From: Cafeteria roenbergensis
Taxonomy: Eukaryota > Sar > Bigyra > Bicosoecida > Cafeteriaceae
NCBI GenBank assembly: GCA_008330645.1
Contig: VLTN01000038.1
Location: 248,001-312,000, forward strand
DNA length: 64,000 nt
Reading direction: 5' to 3'
Every line of letters starts with the position of its first letter. The stretch's first letter is position 1. Below, piece after piece: positions 53,501 through 62,322 of this stretch. Made by a program: the position numbers and the translations under genes. The notes below the pieces were generated by a model. The model made no database searches and was not told the origin of the DNA. It worked only from the letters and a program-made list of their open reading frames with translations.

Positions 53501-55589
53501 AGTCCTCCAGCTCGTCCACCCGCACCAAGTCGGCCTCGTCCACGTCCCGCAGGGCGGAAACCGGCGCGGGGATGTGAATCTTAATGTGGTCCTTGAACGA
53601 CTCGTACGTGGATCCGGGCGGCAGCGACGCCTTCATGCGGTCGACGGCGCCGACGAAGCTGTCGCCCGTGCCGCCCACCAGCTCCCTCAGGGCGCGCAGC
53701 TCCGCGTTGGCCGCGTCCTCGCGCGCCGCCTCGTCGAGACGGCGGGCGTCCTCCCCCCGTCGCAGCATCGCGGCCGCGGCGGCGGACTCCTCAGACGTCG
53801 GCGCCCCCCCCGTCATGATTCCTGCTGCCATGACTTCACCGACGCCGCCGTCGGAGGCTGCGCCGCGCCCGCGCCCCCGCCGCCCGGACCGGGACTGCCG
53901 CTGGCCCGCCCTGCCCCCCGCGCCCGACGCGGCGTCACTGTCGGCGCCAGCCCCCACCATCCGGAGGCTCGGCGCCGCCGCCCCACCCGCCCCTCCCGCC
54001 AGCGACGACGACGACGGCGGCGCCCCGGACCCGGCCTCCGCACCGCCGGCAGGCTTGCGCCCGGCCACCTCGTCGGCAGAGAGCGCTGCGATGGCCGGCA
54101 CGCGCGCCAGCACCGCCTGCAGCAGCTCAAACCCGCCGTCCACATCCCCCACGAGCTCGAACAGAGCCATCTGCAGAGCAGCGTCCTCGCCCGGCTCCCC
54201 GCCGCGCGCCGCGCTCTCACGCGCCGCTGCTGCGATGCCGGACGCCAGCGAGTCGGCCGGCAGAGCCCCTGAGCGAGCGACTTCGCGGCACTGAGCCAGC
54301 AGCCACGCCGCCGCGTCCTCAGATCCGCCAGCGCCGCTGCCCGCGCCGGAGCCCGTGGCCGCCGCTGGCGGCGTCTCCGTCCAGGTGGCAGCCTCGCCCT
54401 CTGGCAGAGCCGTGGCCGCCACCGCTAGGAACGGGTCAGCGCCGTCGAAGCCACCGCCGCCCGCGCCAGACTCGGAGACGCCCGCCGCCCCGGACTGAGC
54501 AACGTTGCCCCCCGAAATGAGTTCTGCTAGCATGCTGACGTCAGCCGGTCGCCACAACGCGCCGTCGTCAAGGTCGTCAAGACCGTTGCCGGCGCCGCCG
54601 CCGGGTGCAGCGGCCGCCCCGCCGCCGCCGCCGGCTGCCGCTTCCGCAATGTGCTTCGCAGCCCGGCCCCACGCCCAGTCCGGCACGATCCTGAGGCGAG
54701 AGGCGAAGCGCGGCGTGCTGGCGCTGCGAGCCGCGGCTCGGCCGGCCTCGGCGGCGCTGGCGCTGTCAGCCGCCAAGGCAGCTGCGGCGGTGACGAGGCC
54801 CCGGAAGGATGCGGCGGACCAGTGTGCTTGCCAGGCGGCGGCGCCTGTGCACGCGGCGGCGGCAGCGCGGGATCGGGCCGCGTCTGCCTTGGCAGACCCC
54901 CTGCTAGGCGTGTGGGGCGCGATGACGGCTGCGGCCGCTGCCTCCGCAGCCTCCAGCGCTGCCGGTGCAAGGTTCGCGCCAGCGCCGGCAGACCCGCCGA
55001 CCGCACGAGGCGACGGCGACGGCGACGGCGACGCGCTCGCCACGCCGCAGGCAAGCACCGCGGCCTCCCCGGCCGACGCCACTGCGGCCGCGGCCCATGC
55101 CTTGTACGCGGACATGGCGAGCGCCGCCGCCTCGTCGGGCGCACTCTCGCCGCCCACCGCTGCCTGGGCAGCCGCCACGACAGCCCCGGCAAACGTGCGC
55201 CCGCGGCGCAGCTGCAGGGTCTGGGAGGCACCACTGGGAACGCCCGCGCAGAACCAGGCCGAGGTGAGCATGCCCGACGCGGGCGGCGGAACGGACGAAA
55301 GCTCGGATTCCTCTTCCTCCGGGCCGCCGCCCCCAGCGCCAGCCGCCGTTCCAGACCCCGCCCCCATGCTCAGGGGCTCGCCGCGCGCCAGCTGCTCCCG
55401 CATGCGCTCGATGGCCGCCGCTCGCGAGCCAAGCTCGTCCTCCACCGACAGCGGAGGGGCTCCTGCGGCGTGCACCACGCGCAGCACCGAGGAAACACGC
55501 GCGGGGTGCACCCGGCGGGTCCCATCCAGCTCAGCCACGTGGGGTCCGTCCCAGATGTCATCGCTGTCTGGCCGGCCGTGACCGATCAT
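47595..55589 (-). CDS. ASCC3: ASCC3-like tandem Ski2-type helicase
   Basis: The protein has about 2664 residues with no intron, starting at MIGHGRPDSDDIWD. ASCC3 (Slh1 in yeast) is the 3'-5' helicase of the complex that splits collided ribosomes and also aids alkylation repair. Two helicase cassettes are complete. The first has APTGAGKT near residue 730, IIDEVHLL near 842, then a winged helix and Sec63 region. The second has APTGSGKT near 1646, IIDEIHLLGEDRGPVLEVIV near 1750, QMMGRAGRPQFDD, and a second Sec63 region. NPLQSAVFETAYHSSENVLV and FNPIQTQIFHVLYHTDHNVL match ASCC3 rather than the related spliceosomal Brr2. The N-terminal 680 residues are Ala/Gly-rich and divergent, longer than in animals. 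It shares a 188-bp promoter region with the USP gene. Confidence 0.93.
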   Translation of the reverse strand: MIGHGRPDSDDIWDGPHVAELDGTRRVHPARVSSVLRVVHAAGAPPLSVEDELGSRAAAIERMREQLARGEPLSMGAGSGTAAGAGGGGPEEEESELSSVPPPASGMLTSAWFCAGVPSGASQTLQLRRGRTFAGAVVAAAQAAVGGESAPDEAAALAMSAYKAWAAAAVASAGEAAVLACGVASASPSPSPSPRAVGGSAGAGANLAPAALEAAEAAAAAVIAPHTPSRGSAKADAARSRAAAAACTGAAAWQAHWSAASFRGLVTAAAALAADSASAAEAGRAAARSASTPRFASRLRIVPDWAWGRAAKHIAEAAAGGGGGAAAAPGGGAGNGLDDLDDGALWRPADVSMLAELISGGNVAQSGAAGVSESGAGGGGFDGADPFLAVAATALPEGEAATWTETPPAAATGSGAGSGAGGSEDAAAWLLAQCREVARSGALPADSLASGIAAAARESAARGGEPGEDAALQMALFELVGDVDGGFELLQAVLARVPAIAALSADEVAGRKPAGGAEAGSGAPPSSSSLAGGAGGAAAPSLRMVGAGADSDAASGAGGRAGQRQSRSGRRGRGRGAASDGGVGEVMAAGIMTGGAPTSEESAAAAAMLRRGEDARRLDEAAREDAANAELRALRELVGGTGDSFVGAVDRMKASLPPGSTYESFKDHIKIHIPAPVSALRDVDEADLVRVDELEDWAQVAFAGTERLNPLQSAVFETAYHSSENVLVCAPTGAGKTNVAMLAVCRELSQHFVDGVLQRDDFKIVYVAPMKALAAEVTDKFGKRLAGLGVRVRELTGDMQLTRREIAETQMLVVTPEKWDVITRKSGEGGGGITQQVRLLIIDEVHLLADGRGAVIESLVARTLRQVEASQSVIRLVGLSATLPNYQDVGLFLRVNPETGLFHFGPDFRPVPLAQTFFGVAERNAWRRRERMTELAFDKCVEAMEREKQVMVFVHSRKDTGRTGMEIASLAAKSGAAERLFASADADGSFLKTVPKDVLRAMDEARAERGEPPLMEAIKAGRGPPSRKRSGQVLSLLRQLGKSKNHELRELVGMGIGIHHAGMLRSDRNLAEQLFMAGEIKVLCCTATLAWGVNLPAHTVIIKGTDVYNAEAGGFVDLSVLDVLQIFGRAGRPQFDTEGEACIITTSDKLSHYQQRLLRQTSIESSFIKSLPDHLNAEIVSGSVANVREAVIWMSYTYLFVRMLRNPTAYGIRLEECRADPMLEGKRIELVCAAARRLDECRLIRYDERSGALAATDMGRVASHFYIRHESMDLFYRELARRPPTDEEALALLCRADEFQQLRVRDEELKELAMLRKDAPFNVKGELATTEVKTNILLQAYINGVRPRTFTLVGDTSYITQSAGRIARGLFEISVRRGWCSAATAMLSLCKAVDRRVWAHQTPLRQLAGGYGSAGHGVAAAHAVPWEAITKIEGTGGARSVPIGLDRLADMTAADIGAMLHYPRAGPRVKAAVEVVPHVYMQASAQPITRSVLRVALTVTPDFRWVDRVHGAGTDPWWIWVEDDRSEQLYHHELIAFSRGAVQAGEEQRLTFTIPVPDPMPPQLWVRATHDRWQGVEETVELPLRALVLPDEAPPHTDLLDLVPLPKTALQCEAFESIFRFTHFNPIQTQIFHVLYHTDHNVLLGAPTGSGKTVAAELAVFRLFNERPGSKAVYIAPLKALVSERIKDWGRKFGEGMGKRVVELTGDVTPDAKALQEADILVTTPEKWDGISRSWQRRGYVKKVGLVIIDEIHLLGEDRGPVLEVIVSRMRFIAAHTGSPVRIVGLSTALANAADLADWLGIDRVGLYNFRPSVRPIPMDVHIQGFPGKHYCPRMATMNKPVYAAVAEHSPDKPALVFVSSRRQTRLTALDLISLCATDDNPRRFLRMDPEACQALVDARVKDATLKHTLVFGVGMHHAGLPQTDRDIVEELFVGGKIQVLVCTSTLAWGVNFPAHLVVVKGTEYFDGKLGRYVDFAITDVLQMMGRAGRPQFDDDAVAVIMVHEPKKQFYRKFLYEPFPVESQLLGCLHDHINAEVAAGTIRSRADAADWLTWTYFFRRLVRNPSFYHLDATDPAAVSAYLAELVDSTLSDLERSGCVLLGEEAAEALGVDPQAEQRRATRRAKRREAQAKKEAMGVLGMGLEAIKTGKSGKTGKSGKGGGRALAWGDEAEAEAEAAAAAAKAGAAAGDADDDDDEEPIDVQDLVAPSMLGHISSFYYLSHATAGMVEDRLLTEAEADPSLAALQDHSLLLRILCDAAEFDELPVRHNEELLNEQLAELLPWAPGGPLDDPHVKAFLLLQAHMARVPLPISDFLNDTRSVLDQAPRVLNAMVDVAANAGLLPAALTLMELSQCLAQARFPFDSTLLQLPRVDEAFLADVHAAVVDRAGPSADAAARAAALEAGLEGVWSEKRGAAEPEIRAVGIAELLEALAAEPASHARGAASPLLGKCLASLRGSAREKVAQTLARDFPLIDVRWTLRSADTGEELMTSSTRSGEGSPAVCGSGLELRVEVRSAKGALPRKAPCPMWAKPRGFGWWLVAGDELTGELLAVKRIGTSGRGGAFTLSLDAPDAPLADGAPWEPVLMLVSDVVMGLDQQLALTVPLVEASAAAPAAIDAAAAAAASAGAGGASAAAAAADSGPGSEIRAPVGTSGGAFDELFRV

Positions 55590-55777
55590 CCTGGCGGCGC
55601 CGCCAGCGAGTGGCAAGAGCGCCGCATCGCACTCGCGAATTGCAGGACCTGCAGCTCTGCACGCGACTGCGGCTGGGTTGGAGCCCCGAATCGCCCGCAG
55701 AGTCGGCTTTGGACTCGGGCTCGGCAGATCCGCGGAAAATTTGCTTGACTCCGGGCCACAGCTTCGCGGGGCGGAAC
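55590..55777. promoter_or_regulatory. shared divergent promoter region, ASCC3 and USP genes
   Basis: Only 188 bp separate the two start codons, so both promoters overlap. Co-regulation is likely. G+C dips below the local average in the middle. No known motif is recognised. Confidence 0.55.
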
Positions 55778-58700
55778 ATGGCCGACAAGGCCGACGTTAC
55801 CGGAAAGTCCGTGCAGGAGCGGCTGCTTGACGATCTCAGCTCCGGTCCCAAGCGTGGTGAGCGCTTGCCGGCACGCTCTCGGCCGGCCGGGCGGCCAGCT
55901 CGCGCAAAGGCGCCGAGCGCGAACCAGCGTCCCGGGGCGCGCGCTCCTGCCCCCTGCCTCGCACGAGGCCGCCCCGGGGCAGCTCGCGCCGTGCGCGCTC
56001 CGGCCGCGCGGGCGCTGCCGGGCTTCGCCGCTGATGGGGCGCCGGCGGCCCGCGCGCCTGCTCTGGGCAGGTGCGGATGTTTGACCCGTGCGCTGCACTC
56101 CCGCCCTCGCTCGCTCGTGCCGGCAGCGCCCTCCTCCGTGCGCCACGCCAGTCGCGCTCCGGCCCTGCCTCACGCAACGTGCCTTCGCAGGTCGTCCCCG
56201 CGGCGGGAGCGATGGAGGTGAGTCCTCCGCATGCGGCGAGCGCTGCGACGCTATCCGCGAAAAAGCTCGAGTGGCTGTCTGCCGAGAGCGCGCAACCCGA
56301 CGACGCTGCTGGGCCACTCCGCCCCCCCGCCCTCCCCTTCGCCCCGCGCTTTTGCAGGCCTTGACGGCCAGAGCCCGCAGAAGGGCGCCAAGCGGTCCAG
56401 CAGCGGCGGCAGGGTGCGCCCTGCTGGCAAGGACCTCAGCGCCCTGGACGGCCTCGTCGGGGCAAGGGGGGCGGGCGCCCCCTCCTTCCCAGCGGCAAGC
56501 ACTCTGGCCGACCCGAGCGCACGGCACTTCGCTGGCCTGTCGAACCAGGGCGCCACCTGCTACATGAACAGCCTGCTGCAAACGCTGTTCATGACGCCGG
56601 ACTTTCGCGACCTCATGTTCCGCTGGCGCTACAGCCGAGCAGTGGACGGTCCCCCGGACATGTGCGTCCCCCTGCAGCTGCAGAAGCTCTTTGCGGTGCT
56701 GCAGTCCACGCGCCGGCGCGCCATCGAGACCAAGGCGCTGACACACAGCTTCGGCTGGTCGGGCTCGCAGGCGTTCGAGCAGCACGACGTGCAGGAGCTC
56801 GCACGGGTCCTGCTCGACGCGCTGGACGAGACGGTGCACGCGGGGCAGCAGGCCGCAGGGGCCAAGGCGGACGGCGCCGTCGCCGCTGCGACCGCGGACG
56901 AACCCGCGACCGCTGCTGGCGGCCCCGGCCCCGCTGCTGCCGCTGCTGCCGCTGGTCCCGGCGGCCTGCGGGCCCCCAGCTCCATCTTTGGCGGCCAGCT
57001 GGAGGAGTACGTGCGCTGCGACGAGTGCGGCAACACCCGCCGCCGCTTCGCCGACTTTCAGGACCTGTCCCTCGACGTCGTGCCCTTCGGGGCCGAGCGC
57101 GGTTTCGCCAGCATCGGGGAGTCGCTGGCGTCGTACTGCGCGCCGGAGGTGATGGACGGCAGCAACAAGGTGCAGTGCGACGTGTGCGGGCGCCAGACGC
57201 GCACCGTCAAGGGCAGTCGCGTGTCCAAGTGGCCTCAGTATCTCGTGCTGCAGCTGAAGCGATTCACCATCGACATGCTGAGCCCGACGCTGCAGCGCGT
57301 CAAGCTGCAGGACCCCGTGGCCTTTCCCTTCTCGCTCGACGCGCGCCAGCTCATGGCCGAGGCGGAGGAGGGCAGGGCGGCGGAGGCGGCGCGCATCGGC
57401 GGCGCGGACGGGCCGGCGGGAGCGCCCCCCCCGGCGGCGGCGGAGGAGGTGGACGGCGACCAGGGCGGTGGGGACGGCGAGCCTGCGGCCGGTGCGGCCG
57501 CGTCTGACAACGAGTCCGGGTCTGCCGCCCGTGCCAGCAGCGCTGACGCCGAAGCGTCTGGTGGCGAGGGCCCCGCCTCCCGCAAGGCCCCGCCGCCGCC
57601 TCCGCGCAACCACACTGTCACGCCCCCGCCCCCCCCCGGCCAGTTCGAGCTCTTCGCGGTGCTGGTGCACTCGGGCGGCGCGCTGGGCGGCCACTACTAC
57701 GCATACGTGAAGGATCTGGAGTCCTGCCGCTGGTTCAACTTCAACGACAGCTCGGTCAGCCCCATCGACGAGGCCACGGTCCGGTCCGCGTACGGCACGG
57801 GAAAGGCATCCTACGGCGCGTCCGCGTACATGCTGGTGTACAGAGAGGTGCCGGAGACCGAGCGCCCGCCCGCCCAGGCCGCCGACTCCAAGGAGGAGGC
57901 CGACGCCGCCGCCGCTGCCGCCGCTGCCGCACTCATCGCCGCCGGCGCGCCTGCCGCTGGCGGCGCGGCTGACGGAGCCAGCCCGGGCGCGGCGTCGTCG
58001 TCAGCTGACCAAGGCGCGTCGCCCGGCCAGGGGGCGACTGCCGCCCACCTGGCGGCGAGCGGGTCGGCATCCAGGCCTGGCCCAGCCGCCAGGGTGGTTC
58101 GTCGGTCGCTCTTCCCGGACACCTCCCTGCTGCCGCCCGGCCTGCTGCGCGCGCTGGAGAGCGCGGAGGCCGAGGAGAAGAAGGCCGAGGAGGAGCGGGC
58201 TCGGCAGGCCCGGCAGGCGCGGCTGTCGGTGCACTCCTTCGCCGACGAGGACACCGTGGTCGATGTGTGGATTGACAGGGAGGAGGGGACCGTCGGTGAG
58301 CTCATCCGGCGGGCGCTGGTGGGGCTGGGCGCAGCGCCGGACGCGCCGCCGGCGGCTCCCGGCGGGCCAGGCGCCGGCGACGGCGCGGCGGCCGGGGACG
58401 GGGATGGGGGTGCCGATGCGGACGGCGCCGACCACGGCCCCGACGAGGCGGCAGAGCGTCCCAGGGAGCTGGAAGGCTTTCTGTTCATCGGCGGCGGAGG
58501 AAGCGACGCGGCCCCCAAGGCTGGGCCAACCCCGGCCAGCGGCGACGCCCCGGCCGGTGGCGACACCGCGGGCGGACCTGGGGACGCGGCCGCGAGCTCT
58601 GCCGCTGCGCCCGGCGCTGAGGCAGAGCCCGCCGAGGCGGAGCCTGACGAGGCGGAGCTGGACCCCACGGTGCACTGGGGGATGTGGCGCGGCGTGGACC

Positions 58701-61700
58701 TGCGCCTGTTCCGCCTCCGCCGCTACGACGTGCACGCCAAGCTCGCCAGAGAGGAGTTCCCGGACAACGCGGCGCCCCTGAGCCGGGCCCGTATCTACTC
58801 CTACTCGCACGTGGTGCTGGAGCGACGCGCCAGCGTGCGCGAGGAGTGGGAGGAGTACAACCCGCTGCACGTCGGGCTCAAGGTGCGGCAGTGGTCTCAG
58901 GAGAGCGGGGCTTGCCTCCCGGCCTGCACCCTGCGCATGTCGCGGAGCAGCAGTCTCGGCAACCTTCGCGGGCGTGTATCAGAGATCACGGGAATCCCTC
59001 CAGCGTCGCTCCGGCTGCTGCGCTGCGACGCCGGCATTGGCAGCGAGCCGCGCGCGTTCGAGCTCGTAGGCGACGCATACCCCATTTCCAGAATGGGCAT
59101 CTCCACCAATGTGACCATCTTCGCCGAGGACCTGCGCTGCGAGGGCGTGCAGGCGGCTATCAGCGAGGCGGAGGCAGCGTGGCAGGCAAGCCTGCTCGCA
59201 GTGGACGAGGGGGACGAGGCTGCTGGTCCGGCCGGAGGCGCCGCCACCAGCGGGCGGCCCGGCGACGCGACCAGCCTGCCTGCGTCGTACGGCGCGGCTA
59301 TGCCTCGGAGCGAGGTCGACCACACGGAGCTGGCGGAAGCACCGTCCACTGACGACGAGGGCGACGCCGCCCCGGCGGGCGGCATCGGCGGAGACGAGGG
59401 GAGCGGCACCACGCCCGGCGAGGACGCCGCCGCCAGCCCGTCCCAGCAGGCCGGCGAAGCGCCTGCGGCAGGCGGCAGCGGCGTGAAGCTGCCCCCCAAG
59501 GGCGGCATTGGCCGTGGCACCGGCGTGACGCTGCTGCCCCCCCGCAGCCGCACGGGCACCACGCCAGGCACCACCCGCAGCGGACTGCCGGTGCACGACT
59601 CCTTCGCCCGCCGCACCAAGTCCTCCAAGCTCCACGACGCGTCGCAGGGCCCCTCCTCGGACCCGGCAACCGCCGTCGTGTCGGGGGCAGCCTCGCGCCG
59701 CGGCACGCAGCCCGCGCACGCGCCCCGCGTCTCCACGTCCACGCACCCGGGGCCGGGCGGCAGGGGCGGGGACGATCCCGACGCGCCGGCGGTGAGCGAG
59801 GTGTTCACCATCCCCAGCGGGGCCGGCGCCGTGCCGGTGCGGCTCGACTCCTCCCCCTGCGTGGGCGTCTACGAGAAGGAGCTCAACACCATCACCGTCC
59901 GCGTGCCGCTGGTGCTGGGGGAGGGCAGGCCCCCCCTGCCCGGGCGCGTCGCCATCGACCGGCGGGAGTCCCAGGCGGCTCTCAAGCTGGCCATCGCGCG
60001 GCACTTCGGCCGCGAATCCATCGACGGGCTGGTCTTCCGGATGCACAGCGCCGCAGGCAAGATCCTCGCGGCCCAGCTGGACAATGGCCGGACCATCCGC
60101 GACGCTCTCATTCACGACGGGAACAATATCTTTGTGGAGGAAGGCTCCGAGGAGCTGGCCGACCGGGTTGATGTTCCGGTGACGTTCTGGCGACCGTCCT
60201 TCCCGCTCGGCACCGACTGGGCGGGCCCTCCCGCCGTCATGACCTACGAGGAGGCATTGGCTCTGGTGGCGCCAGAGGGGGCGCCCATCGCCCCCTGCGC
60301 GCCGCACTTTGCGCCTGAGCTCCCCTCGCCGCAGGAGGCAGAGTGGGCTCGCCAGGAGATCGCGAGGCTGGCGACCAGGTCCGCGGCGCTCCGGCGGAAG
60401 GAGGAGCGCGAACAGAAGGCCCAGGCCGCTGCCGACACGGCCGCTGCCGACAAGAACGGTGGGAAGCCCGAGGCCGACAAGGACGGTGGCAAGCCCGACG
60501 CCGACAAGGCAGCCGCTGACAAGGCGGACGCTGACAAGGCGGGCGCTGAGCCCGAGGCCGAGGACCCGGAAGCAATCGCGGCTGATGCCGCTCTCATTGC
60601 AGACGAGTGGGGTCCGCTCGGCGCGCCGCGGAACATGGAGCCGCACCCCGACATCGGCCCGGCCACCTGCGTGGAGGCGGGCACTGTGAAGCTGTCCCTG
60701 GCCATGGACGACGTCGTGGTGCGGGGGCTGATCGGCGACCGCCTCCGGGCCATCGGGGCGCTGGAGCCGGCGCTGCAGGCAGTCGCCGACGGCGAGCGGT
60801 CGGACGACCACTCAGCGCAGCGGCAGCCGGCCACTGAGCCCGCTGCTTCAGCAAAGCCAGTGGCTGCTGGGGCGGGCGATGCACCGGCACCAACCGAGGC
60901 TGACGCAGGCGCCGCCAGTGACGCCGAGGCGGTCGCCGCCAGTGGCGCCGGCGAGGCCGACGCCGCCGCCGTGGCGTGGCTGCCCGCCGACCGCCGCTCC
61001 GCCTGGGCGGCCCTCGGCGTGTCCGTCTTTTCTCAGCGGATCATCTTCTCAGAGACGTTCGGCAACCGCACCCTCCGCTACAACGCGAAGCTTTCGTCCA
61101 TGACTAGGCACCTCAGCTCCTACTCGCCGCTGCTAGCCACCCCGCGGCGCGACTGCGACTTTGGCAACGACGCACTCATGGCCCTCCCGGCAGAGCCGGA
61201 GACTGGCGAACGCAAGTTCGAGTGCCTGTTCATCCGCTGGGTGGACCGCACGCGACTGCGGCTGCTGCCGCCTCGGCAGGTCGTCATCAGCCGCGAAAGC
61301 CACGTGCTGGAGCTTGGCCTGCGCCTGGAGCGGGCCTGCGGGATCCCGGCTCGCTACCTCCAGTTCAGCAACACGGGCACGTTCCTCGGCCTTCACAACA
61401 TGGACACGCTCACCTGGTGGCGCTTCACGGACAAGTACCGCTTCGCCAAGATGTGGGTCGACACCACCTGCATCGTCGTCACCACCACGGACGACTGCCC
61501 TGCCTTTCCCCCACGCTACGCCCCGCAGTCCGCGCTGCGAAAGTTTGACCCGTACGCGATCAAGACGGCGGCCGAGGGAGGGGCGGCGACCGGCACCGCC
61601 GCTGCCACAGCCGCCTCGGTCCGCACGGCGCGGCCCCGGCAGCTGGACCGCGGCATCAAGATCCAGACGCACCAGCAGCGGCAGCGTATCGCCGGGCCAG

Positions 61701-62059
61701 CCGTCCAAGGGGGCGCCGCGGACGAAGCCGGGGGCGAGGACGGCGCGGACCCTGCTGCCGCTGCGGCTGCCGCGGCAGAGGCCGCCGCCGCCGAGGAGGC
61801 GGCGGTGTACGGCCTGGGAGACGCCGCGTGGAGCGGCGCGTCAACGGCGGTGTCGAGGCCGGCCGCGGCCATCGCCATGGCGGCGGCGGCCGGCGCCCAG
61901 GAGAGGGACAGGGCCAAGGAGGACGCCACGCGGCAGCGGCTACGCGACGAGGAGGCGGAGCGTGACGCCGCCGGGGGCGAGGAGGAGGTCGACGGCGACG
62001 CTATCCCGCTCGACGAGGACGGCGAGTTCGATCCGTTCGCCATGATGGGCGTCGAGTGA
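55778..62059 (+). CDS. ubiquitin-specific protease, USP40/USP47-like, three exons
   Basis: This thiol protease removes ubiquitin. Proposed exons are 55778-55856, a 27-nt exon 56191-56217, and 56358-62059, giving about 1935 residues. Exon 1 encodes MADKADVTGKSVQERLLDDL. The Cys box is NQGATCYMNSLLQTLF (Cys103), the His box GGALGGHYYAYVKD (His481), followed by FNFNDSSVSPI. The zinc-type Cys pairs VRCDECGN and VQCDVCGR lie between. The catalytic domain is split by acidic, disordered inserts. DSFGW-like and HDVQEL blocks point to the USP40/USP47 group. The C-terminal 1300 residues hold ubiquitin-like segments (EGTVGELIRRALVGLG) separated by Ala/Gly/Asp-rich linkers and a repeated ADKDGGKPEADK-type stretch. 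Exon 1 and exon 3 also join in frame without the 27-nt exon. Confidence 0.85.
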
Positions 62060-62322
62060 GCCGCGCCGCAGCAGTCGCACCAGCACAGGTGTGTGAGTGC
62101 TCTGTCGGTGTGTGGGCGAGTGCGTGCGCGCCCGCGCGGTGTGTGACGTTTCCCCGGCGATGCTCGAGCAAGCTGTACACTCGTTGGAGCCTGCAACGCC
62201 GGCCACACACGCGCGCAGGCAGCGGCGAGGCGTTATCTCGCCATTGTTCCACCTCCCTCTCCAGCACACACGCCAGCACACACGCCCAGTCAGCGCCCCG
62301 AATGCCGCATCGCGGTGGCAGC

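Noticed and set aside
49578-54272. Long plus-strand open frames of 623 and 734 codons inside the ASCC3 region
   Set aside because: They are His/Arg/Val-rich mirror translations of the conserved helicase on the minus strand.
47595-55589. Assignment of the tandem helicase to spliceosomal Brr2
   Set aside because: The blocks around both ATP-binding sites and the Sec63 regions match ASCC3 more closely (FETAY, FHVLYHTDHNVLLGAPTGSG).
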